Positions 7,613-13,884 of a DNA stretch of 13,884 nucleotides are shown piece after piece. The DNA lies in NCBI GenBank assembly GCA_020853515.1, contig JADYYU010000128.1, forward strand, positions 1-13,884. Reading direction: 5' to 3'. Under the pieces are notes generated by a model, which was not told where the DNA came from, did not search any database, and saw only the letters and a program-made list of their open reading frames with translations. Origin of the DNA: Chitinophagaceae bacterium (lineage in GTDB: Bacteria > Bacteroidota > Bacteroidia > Chitinophagales > Chitinophagaceae). Numbering within the stretch: the stretch's first letter is position 1; every line of letters begins with the position of its first letter. The translations under genes and the position numbers were made by a program.

Positions 7613-9043
7613 TTAGTGATGACTCAATTGTTCTTCCAGAAAATGTTCGTCTGCTTTTTCTTCTATTGTATTCATTTTATCTTTAAAATTCTGTCCGCTT
7701 GTTTTCAAAATAAACTTGATCTCGGCGATAGCAATAACCGGTGCGTATTTGGCAAAGAGGAAATACATGGTAAAGAACAATCCGAAGGTTCCGAGAAAGA
7801 AACCAACTTCGGGCCATGTAGGCACATAATACGACCAGCTTGACGGTAAATAATCACGGTGCAAAGTCATCATGATTACAAACCTTTCAAACCACATACC
7901 GATGTTTACCACAATACTCATGAAAAATGTAAACCAGATATTTCTGCGGAGATTTTTAAACCAGAATAACTGAGGTGATACCACGTTACAGGTCATCATA
8001 GCCCAATAAGCCCACCAATAGGGTCCTAAAACCCTTAAGCGAAATGCTTCCTGTTCCCACAGCACACCACTGTAAAAGGCAATGAACAACTCGGTCAGAT
8101 AAGCTACACCAACAATAGAGCCGGTCAGTACAATTACTTTGTTCATGGCTTCAATGTGCCCGATGGTGATATACTCCTGCAGATTCAGTACTTTACGTGT
8201 GATCACCAGCAAGGTTTGTACCATGGCAAAACCTGAAAATACCGCACCCGCCACAAAGTATGGAGGAAAGATAGTTGTATGCCAGCCCGGTATGATAGAA
8301 GTCGCAAAGTCATAAGATACGATGGTATGTACAGAAAGTACCAGTGGAGTACTCAAACCGGCGAGAACCAGCGACAACATTTCATGACGTTGCCAGTGCT
8401 TGGCGCTGCCTGCCCATCCAAATGATGCAAAGCCATAGGCCATCTTTCTGAACTTGGTTTTTGCACGGTCTCTCAGTGTTGCGAAATCAGGCACCAAACC
8501 TGAATACCAGAATAACAATGAAACTGTAAAATAAGTTGAGATCGCAAATACGTCCCATAAGAGTGGAGATACAAAGTTTGGCCACAAAGGTCCGCGGGTA
8601 TTGCCATAAGGCAAAACGAAAAAGGCATTCCACACACGACCCATATGCCAGATCGGGAATTGCCCGGCACACATTACCGCAAATATGGTCATCGCTTCTG
8701 CTGCGCGGTTTACACCGGTACGCCAGCCCTGACGAAATAACAGCAAGATCGCAGATATCAGGGTACCCGCATGACCGATACCGATCCACCATACGAAGTT
8801 GGTAATATCATATCCCCAGCCGATTGTTCTGTTTAGGCCCCATACACCGGTACCCCAGTAAACTTCCCAGCTCACACAAAAAATGCCAAACAATAAAAGT
8901 GAAACTGATAACCAAAACCCGATAGCCCAGAGTTTGGTTGGTTTTCCTTCTATGGGTCTGCAAATATCTTCAGTTACCTGATGATAGCTCTTATTCCCAT
9001 CTACGAGTGCTTCCCTTATTGTCGATTCGTACTTTAAATGCAT
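7613..9043 (-). CDS. actC: Alternative complex III subunit ActC (NrfD/PsrC-like quinol-oxidising membrane subunit)
   Basis: ActC is the NrfD/PsrC-family membrane subunit that binds and oxidises (mena)quinol and may couple this to proton movement. The 476 residues form about ten membrane helices after a soluble N-terminus of 35 residues. Recognisable stretches are 'GYDITNFVWWIGIGHAGT' (77-94), 'IWHMGRVWNAFFVLPYGN' (131-148), 'PLLWDVFAISTYF' (160-172) and 'PPYFVAGAVFSGFAMV' (260-275). Polar residues inside or near membrane segments, such as H91, D164, H239 and D245, are candidates for the quinol site or proton path; I infer this from the PsrC comparison and have no direct proof. The C-terminal 35 residues are charged and cytoplasmic. 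It follows actB by 62 bases. The reading frame stays open for 34 codons after its stop. Confidence 0.95.
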   Translation of the reverse strand: MHLKYESTIREALVDGNKSYHQVTEDICRPIEGKPTKLWAIGFWLSVSLLLFGIFCVSWEVYWGTGVWGLNRTIGWGYDITNFVWWIGIGHAGTLISAILLLFRQGWRTGVNRAAEAMTIFAVMCAGQFPIWHMGRVWNAFFVLPYGNTRGPLWPNFVSPLLWDVFAISTYFTVSLLFWYSGLVPDFATLRDRAKTKFRKMAYGFASFGWAGSAKHWQRHEMLSLVLAGLSTPLVLSVHTIVSYDFATSIIPGWHTTIFPPYFVAGAVFSGFAMVQTLLVITRKVLNLQEYITIGHIEAMNKVIVLTGSIVGVAYLTELFIAFYSGVLWEQEAFRLRVLGPYWWAYWAMMTCNVVSPQLFWFKNLRRNIWFTFFMSIVVNIGMWFERFVIMMTLHRDYLPSSWSYYVPTWPEVGFFLGTFGLFFTMYFLFAKYAPVIAIAEIKFILKTSGQNFKDKMNTIEEKADEHFLEEQLSHH

Positions 9044-9105
9044 ATCTTTTTTGTTTTTTTCTCTAAATGGTCTGTCCGACCCTTGTTAGATAAATTTTAT
9101 TATTT

Positions 9106-12100
9106 TTAAGCATGTTCTGCATGTGCACCGTGTTTGGCCTTTTCGGGGTCAGCACTTTGCAACACACTTGCATTTCTGATTTTTGATAAATAATTTACAT
9201 TTGGCAGGGTATGAATCTCTTCCAGTACATGAAATACCCTTTCTTTCTGCTCTTCATATCTTAATTTGTAAATAGCGCTTTCTTTGTCGTTTACATTTCC
9301 GAATACAATAGCTTCTGTTGGACAAGCCTGCTGGCAAGCCACTTTTGCTTCGCCATCTTTCATAGTTCTGCCCTGCTTTTTGGCGGTTGCTTTCGCACTT
9401 TGCAGTCTTTGAACACAGAAACTGCATTTTTCCATCACCCCACGGCTTCTTACGGTTACATCCGGATTCAGCACCATGCGGGTAATATCATTATTGATAT
9501 CATCACGTTTGCCATCCTGATAGACATTATCGTCAAAGCAATCCGCTTCATTCCAGTCGCGCCAGTTGAAACGACGAACTTTATAAGGACAGTTATTAGC
9601 GCAATATCTGGTACCGATACAACGGTTGTAGGCCATTTGATTGATGCCTTCACTGCTGTGGTTGGTTGCATTTACCGGGCAAACATTTTCACAAGGAGCA
9701 TTATCGCAATGCTGACAGATCATGGGTTGAAACAGTGTCTGAATAGAATCAGGCTTGGAAGGATCGCCGGCAAAATAACGGTCGATTCTGATCCAGTGCA
9801 TATCATGTACCATCATGATTTGTTGTTTGCCCACTACCGAAACATTATTCTCAGCCTGACAGGCAATGGTGCATGAACCGCATCCAATACAAGAGTTCAG
9901 ATCGATACTCATGCCCCATTTCATTCCCAACGACTCATGATTAGGGTATAAGGTTCCATTCTCCCTGTAAGCCTGCTGCCAGTCTTCTTCCGTTTTTGTA
10001 GCAGCATGCGCGTCGCCAGCATGGGCTGCAGCAGGTGCCGCATGTTCGCCGCCATGTGCTTCTTCATGCGGATGATCGTAGCTATGCGTAAAATGTTCTA
10101 ATTCCTCCTTACGTTCGTTATATAATTCGTTTGGATCTTTTTTAAATTCATCAAAGGTGAATTCATGAATAATCGGACGATCATTCTGATAACTATGATG
10201 TGTTTGTGTGATGGCCAGAGGATAAGTTGCACCTGTATTGGTCAATTCCACATTATAAGCATAATACATTTGATTGCCATCAGCGGATTTCGCAACCAAC
10301 GGGTAAACATTTTTACCTGTTGCAGGACTTTTGCCGTTTCCACCGGCTGCAATACCTGCTCCTTTGTCGCGACCGTAGCCTACTGCTACAGCAATCACAT
10401 CATCATGCATACCAGGCAATACCAATACAGGCAGATCAACGGTTGTATTATTGGCTTTAATTTTAAATACTTTCTTATCGCGGTCAACTTCATTCAGGTC
10501 AGTATGTTCTGCACCCATTTTTTTGGCCCTGTTAGGGGAAATCAGAATGTAGTTATCCCAGGTACATTTAGAGATCGGATCAGGCATTTCCTGCAGCCAT
10601 GGATTATTACTCCATGCACCACCACGGCCTATGCCCACTTTTTCGTAAATCACCAGATCAACCTGCCCTTCAGCGCTTGCCTTCACGGCCGCAACTTTAG
10701 CCTGTGCATCAGCGGAATTGCCAGTAAATGCAGCGCCGCTCATAAGCATGGCATCCGGTTCGATCACGCCACTTTGAATGGCTTTGTCAAATGCGGCTGT
10801 ACCTCCTAATTTAGTGGTCCAGTAATTTTTGACAAAATCATAATGTGAAATATTACTACCACTCCATTTCATTAGTGACTCTTCCCAGGCCCTTGTTTTA
10901 AACAGCGGGGAAATGGTAGGTTGCATCATTGAAATATATCCGCTTTGCGGCTCAGCATCTCCCCAGCTTTCCAACCAGTGGTGCGAAGGTGCTGCAATTT
11001 TACATTTTTGGGTAGTTTCATCGTTGCGGTCATTAAATGAAACCGAAATTTTAACACTGGCCAGCTTGTCAGCGATTACAGACCCCTGTACATGATCGTA
11101 CACCGGATTGCAGTCGTAAAACATTACAGCGCCTACCTGTCCACCTTTCAAGGCTTCGGCAAAGGCCGCCATGTCAGCGTCGCTTCCTTTTTTGGTATTG
11201 TTGGGTACACCCCATGAGATGGTAGTGCCATAAGCACCAATGGCATTGTTGATAGCGTTTACAATGGTTTGGGTATGCACATCGTTAGTGCCGCACACTA
11301 CAAGCGCATTGCCTTTATGAGCATTTAAGTCGGCTGCCATTTTCTTAACCGCATTGTTCAGCGTTTCACTGAGGTTCACGGTGCCACCGTTGATAGCATC
11401 CAGCAATGCCGAGGCCACCGAGCCATACTGTGAGGGTTTGCAGGTATATCTTTCATCGGCGCTGCTTCCGGTTAAGCTCATCATACCTTCCAGTTGATAA
11501 TGCTTGCTCATCGCCAGATTTTTGGCACTGATTTTCCTGCCTTTAGCGTATTGCTTCGCATTGATTTCAGGTGAAAGCCAAGTGCCTAAAAAGTCGCAAC
11601 CCAAACTTACAATAACCTGGGCGTTGTCAAAACGATAGGCTGGTACGGCGCGTTTTCCAAATGAATTGAGATTGGCATCCAGCATACCGCTGTAGGATAC
11701 CGCATCATATTGAATATGTTTGGCAGCAGGATATTTTTGTGTAAATTGTGAAATGGCTTCTGCAGAGGTGATACTATTCACAGAAGAGGTGATCAGGTAA
11801 ACAGGGCCGGCAGTTGGCAAGGCATCTGTCATCATTTTATCAATAGCTGACCAGGTTGTTTCCGCTTTATCAATCATTGGAAACTTTATCCGGGCAGCAT
11901 CGTACAAATTCAGCACAGAGCCCTGAATCCTTGCAGTGGTGGCTCCTTCAGTGAGTTTGCTGTCGGTATTCCCTTCAATTTTGATCGGTCGTCCTTCACG
12001 GGTACGTACCAGTACAGGCACGGCCTCGCCGCCATCTGCATAGGTAGAAGCATACATTAAGGGAACGCCCGGGGTTACATTTTCAGGTTTGATGGCATAA

Positions 12101-12324
12101 GGAATTGCTTTACGCACCTGCGTTTCGCAGCTGGCTGCCAGGGTCGCTGCTGCCGTAGTGAAGCCCAGATATTTCAAGAAATCTCTGCGCGAAGTAGTTG
12201 CGTCAGCGATATGACTGATATCACCAAAAGGCAAATCTTCCCGAAATTCGTTGGCTTCAATGGCTTTGAATTCGTCTGAAGGATTTAACTCCTCAAGTCC
12301 TTTCCAATATTGTTTTTTACTCAT
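9106..12324 (-). CDS. actB: Alternative complex III subunit ActB (molybdopterin-oxidoreductase-like domain fused to Fe-S domain)
   Basis: ActB relays electrons from the quinol site to the cytochrome subunits in the periplasm. The 1072 residues begin with a 44-residue lead, then a Tat signal 'TSRRDFLKYLGF' (44-55) and a lipobox-like 'LAASC' (62-66), so Cys66 may be lipidated. Residues about 70-730 resemble the large subunit of molybdopterin oxidoreductases, but I see no N-terminal Fe-S cysteine set; in known ACIII this domain has no Mo cofactor. A His/Ala-rich linker (about 743-778) leads to a ferredoxin-like domain with four cysteine groups: C812/815/818/822, C870/873/878/882, C902/908/912 (Thr905 replaces the fourth Cys, consistent with a [3Fe-4S] cluster) and C967/970/997/1001. 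In related enzymes these are separate proteins; here they are fused, as is usual for ActB. It follows actA by 106 bases. Confidence 0.96.
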   Translation of the reverse strand: MSKKQYWKGLEELNPSDEFKAIEANEFREDLPFGDISHIADATTSRRDFLKYLGFTTAAATLAASCETQVRKAIPYAIKPENVTPGVPLMYASTYADGGEAVPVLVRTREGRPIKIEGNTDSKLTEGATTARIQGSVLNLYDAARIKFPMIDKAETTWSAIDKMMTDALPTAGPVYLITSSVNSITSAEAISQFTQKYPAAKHIQYDAVSYSGMLDANLNSFGKRAVPAYRFDNAQVIVSLGCDFLGTWLSPEINAKQYAKGRKISAKNLAMSKHYQLEGMMSLTGSSADERYTCKPSQYGSVASALLDAINGGTVNLSETLNNAVKKMAADLNAHKGNALVVCGTNDVHTQTIVNAINNAIGAYGTTISWGVPNNTKKGSDADMAAFAEALKGGQVGAVMFYDCNPVYDHVQGSVIADKLASVKISVSFNDRNDETTQKCKIAAPSHHWLESWGDAEPQSGYISMMQPTISPLFKTRAWEESLMKWSGSNISHYDFVKNYWTTKLGGTAAFDKAIQSGVIEPDAMLMSGAAFTGNSADAQAKVAAVKASAEGQVDLVIYEKVGIGRGGAWSNNPWLQEMPDPISKCTWDNYILISPNRAKKMGAEHTDLNEVDRDKKVFKIKANNTTVDLPVLVLPGMHDDVIAVAVGYGRDKGAGIAAGGNGKSPATGKNVYPLVAKSADGNQMYYAYNVELTNTGATYPLAITQTHHSYQNDRPIIHEFTFDEFKKDPNELYNERKEELEHFTHSYDHPHEEAHGGEHAAPAAAHAGDAHAATKTEEDWQQAYRENGTLYPNHESLGMKWGMSIDLNSCIGCGSCTIACQAENNVSVVGKQQIMMVHDMHWIRIDRYFAGDPSKPDSIQTLFQPMICQHCDNAPCENVCPVNATNHSSEGINQMAYNRCIGTRYCANNCPYKVRRFNWRDWNEADCFDDNVYQDGKRDDINNDITRMVLNPDVTVRSRGVMEKCSFCVQRLQSAKATAKKQGRTMKDGEAKVACQQACPTEAIVFGNVNDKESAIYKLRYEEQKERVFHVLEEIHTLPNVNYLSKIRNASVLQSADPEKAKHGAHAEHA

Positions 12325-12430
12325 ACCTAATATTAATGTTGAATTTTTAATGCTGAATTAATTCACATTCTTCATCTAAAATCCGTTTTTTAATTCTTTA
12401 ATTTCTTTTAAACAAATTTTAATCTTGTTT
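12325..12430 (-). other. actA-actB spacer, AT-rich, with short direct repeat
   Basis: This 106-base spacer is very AT-rich and has no gene. It forms the leader of actB. A 13-base direct repeat lies close to the actB start, and a GAATTAATTC palindrome (12355-12364) overlaps its second copy. A minus-strand AAAATTTG is one base away from the TAnnTTTG promoter box, too weak to call a promoter. Confidence 0.4.
12333..12359. repeat. Two tandem 13-base copies in the actB leader
   Basis: TTAATGTTGAATT (12333-12345) and TTAATGCTGAATT (12347-12359) match at 12 of 13 bases with a 14-base period. The first copy ends about 9 bases upstream of the actB start codon. It may be a simple slippage duplication or a pair of binding sites; nothing in the sequence decides. 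Confidence 0.5.
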
Positions 12431-13708
12431 CTAATAGTGACATTTCTGACATTCCAAACCACCGATTTCACTCACTTTCACGTCTTCACGCTTCCCTTCT
12501 TTAATCTCATTATGATATTTCTGGAAAATCGAATAGTAATTATTATCCGCAAACTGCACCTTGGTATTTCGGTGACAGTTAACGCACCAGCCCATGCTCA
12601 AATCGGCAAACTGATACACTTCATCCATCTGCTCAATATTGCCGTGGCAGCGCTGACATTCTACTTTACCCGACACAACATGCAGGGAGTGATTAAAATA
12701 CACATGGTCAGGCAGATTGTGAATTTTGGTCCACTCGATCGGCGTTGCCATCACTTCGCCGGTAGCGGCGTCGCGTTTATAATCTTTCTTCACTGGATCC
12801 CAGCCTGCGTATTTGTACAATTTAGCGATTTCTTTAGTTCCGTCTACCACATTGCCTTCAAGATTTACCAGCGGATTTGCTTCTGCATCACTGTACTCGC
12901 CAATTTGTTTGTGACAGTTCATACAAACATTTGATGAAGGGATCATCGCATGACGACTTTTTTCAGCACCAGCATGGCAGTACAGACAGTTGATCTGATT
13001 GATACCGGCATGCACTTTATGCGAGTAGAAGATCGGTTGTTTTGGCATGTAGTTTTTCTGACGGCCAAATTCAGAACCTTTAGTGAGCCATACCCCGAAG
13101 CCTACAATCAGGATGACTGCAAAAACGGCGATCACCACTTTATTTCTTAAAAATGGCACATCCCTAGGCGAGCGAACGCCTTCTTTTGAATTTGCCGAAC
13201 GGCTTAAAACTTTATTGACTGAAGTCAGCACCACCACAACCACCAGCATAATGATGGTTAAGATCGCGTACAGCAAGGTGTTATCTGATGAAGCCGGCGC
13301 ATTGGCAGTTGTACCGCTGTCCTTATCACTCTTCGGTGGTTCAACGCTGTTTACATAAGTGACGATCGCATCAATATCTTCTTCTGACAACTGGGGAAAC
13401 TGAGTCATGGCAGACTTGTTCCACTTGGCAAAAAGGTCATTGGCGTATTTATCGCCGCTGGCGATCACAGATGCAGAATTGTGTACCCATTTGTACAGCC
13501 ATTCCTTGCTGGGAACACGACTGTCGGCCCCTTTCAGAGCGGGACCTGTGGCGTCTTTCAGCGGATTGTGACATGAAGCACAATTTGCCTGAAAAAGGGC
13601 CTTTCCGTCAGGAGCAGCCACTGCACTGAGTGTTTGCAAAAACAGGAAAGCGATAAGCAGGATATATCTTTTGAAATCTTTTGCCATGCGAGATAGATAA
13701 CTTAACAT
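12431..13708 (-). CDS. actA: Alternative complex III subunit ActA, cytochrome c with six haem motifs
   Basis: ActA is the multihaem cytochrome of ACIII. The 425 residues begin with a signal peptide (about 8-31, 'YILLIAFLFLQTLSAVAA'). A class I cytochrome c domain follows (33-125) with haem motif C43-C46-H47 and likely Met101 ligand. Two membrane helices (145-165 and 191-211) then lead to a pentahaem domain with motifs at C241-C244-H245, C262-C265-H266, C351-C354-H355, C375-C378-H379 and C420-C423-H424, the last one residue before the end. The best-known ActA form has five haems and a single membrane anchor, so the N-terminal monohaem domain and extra helix are an addition, whose haem could hand electrons to CuA (inference). 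The start at 13708 is the longest; Met8 (13687) gives a more standard signal peptide. First gene of the operon, with a promoter box about 40 bases upstream. Confidence 0.94.
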   Translation of the reverse strand: MLSYLSRMAKDFKRYILLIAFLFLQTLSAVAAPDGKALFQANCASCHNPLKDATGPALKGADSRVPSKEWLYKWVHNSASVIASGDKYANDLFAKWNKSAMTQFPQLSEEDIDAIVTYVNSVEPPKSDKDSGTTANAPASSDNTLLYAILTIIMLVVVVVLTSVNKVLSRSANSKEGVRSPRDVPFLRNKVVIAVFAVILIVGFGVWLTKGSEFGRQKNYMPKQPIFYSHKVHAGINQINCLYCHAGAEKSRHAMIPSSNVCMNCHKQIGEYSDAEANPLVNLEGNVVDGTKEIAKLYKYAGWDPVKKDYKRDAATGEVMATPIEWTKIHNLPDHVYFNHSLHVVSGKVECQRCHGNIEQMDEVYQFADLSMGWCVNCHRNTKVQFADNNYYSIFQKYHNEIKEGKREDVKVSEIGGLECQKCHY

Positions 13709-13745
13709 CAGTTATATGTAATTTTGTGTTAAAGTTGAAAGTCCG

Positions 13746-13781
13746 CAAATATAGTAAGGGAATCCTATAAATTATAAACAA
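13746..13781 (-). promoter_or_regulatory. Probable promoter of the act-cox operon (Bacteroidota type)
   Basis: On the minus strand TATATTTG (13746-13753) is an exact match to the Bacteroidota -7 consensus TAnnTTTG. A TTG (13779-13781) lies 25 bases upstream of it, somewhat longer than the usual spacing of about 17-23 bases to the -33 TTG, so this element is weak. Transcription would begin near 13740, giving a leader of about 30-55 bases before actA depending on the start codon. Confidence 0.55.
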
Positions 13782-13853
13782 TTGACAAAAAAATCTTTAT
13801 CCTTGATTTCAGTGGGTTTCAGCGGGCACTTCTGCTTGCAAAAAGACCGATTA

Positions 13854-13867
13854 ATGATAATTGTCAT
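13854..13867. other. Imperfect 14-base palindrome upstream of the operon promoter
   Basis: ATGATAATTGTCAT reads nearly the same on both strands: four of five arm positions pair around a central AATT and the fifth is a T-G mismatch. It lies about 100 bases upstream of the -7 box, so it could be an operator for this operon or for a gene beyond the right edge. It matches no regulator site well enough to name one. Confidence 0.25.
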
Positions 13868-13884
13868 GAATGTGTAATTTTTTC

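Noticed and set aside
9400..9876. 158-codon open frame on the plus strand
   Set aside because: It overlaps the Fe-S cluster region of actB antisense, whose coding is secure from its cysteine motifs.
10165..10809. 214-codon open frame on the plus strand
   Set aside because: It lies wholly inside actB on the opposite strand, and its translation is rich in Cys, His and Ile with no recognisable domain. It is a shadow of actB codon use.
10135..12117. ActB molybdopterin domain without visible cofactor ligands, looking like a dead enzyme
   Set aside because: Loss of the Mo cofactor is normal for ActB of known ACIII; it is a structural domain there, not decay.
12425..12934. 169-codon open frame on the plus strand
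   Set aside because: It is antisense to the multihaem part of actA, which has five secure CxxCH motifs there.
1..13884. CRISPR arrays, tRNA or rRNA genes, insertion sequences, phage or defence genes
   Set aside because: I saw no regularly spaced repeats, no cloverleaf-like sequences, no transposase or integrase motifs and no target-site duplications; coding sequence fills most of the window.

Overview
The window is a respiratory locus from a member of the Bacteroidota, read entirely from the minus strand. The evidence for the phylum is the gene set (a six-subunit alternative complex III, ACIII, joined to an aa3-type oxidase), a TAnnTTTG-type promoter box, gene starts without obvious Shine-Dalgarno sequences, and a secreted protein carrying a 'SDNGANITI' beta-sandwich motif common in surface proteins of this phylum. 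A member of the Chitinophagaceae or a relative is plausible, but that is a guess from style, not a proof.

Layout, in transcription order from right to left. 13709-13884 is non-coding and holds a good -7 promoter box (TATATTTG). Then come actA (13708-12431, cytochrome c with six haem motifs), actB (12324-9106, fused molybdopterin-oxidoreductase-like and iron-sulfur protein with a Tat signal), actC (9043-7613, NrfD/PsrC-type quinol subunit), actD (7494-6913, DUF3341), actE (6907-6239, monohaem lipoprotein cytochrome), actF (6207-4975, second membrane subunit), coxB (4952-3879, CuA subunit), coxA (3865-2027, haem-copper subunit) and ctaB (1978-1103, haem O synthase). Spacers are 106, 62, 118, 5, 31, 22, 13 and 48 bases, so this is most likely one operon. 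After a 229-base AT-rich gap, an unrelated secreted protein starts at 873 and runs off the left edge.

Working together: ActC and ActF sit in the membrane and oxidise menaquinol. Electrons pass through the Fe-S clusters of ActB to the haems of ActA and ActE, then to CuA of CoxB and the haem a / haem a3-CuB centre of CoxA, where oxygen is reduced. CtaB makes haem O, the precursor of haem A. ACIII and cytochrome aa3 are known to form a supercomplex in Flavobacterium johnsoniae, and this gene order fits that.

I did not find an undescribed system: the window is a well-preserved copy of a known one. The observations most worth checking are an apparent Trp-to-Arg change four residues before the CuB histidine of CoxA, the extra N-terminal cytochrome c domain on ActA, the histidine-rich N-terminus of CoxA, the extra membrane helices of CoxB, and the absence of a subunit III gene next to ctaB.
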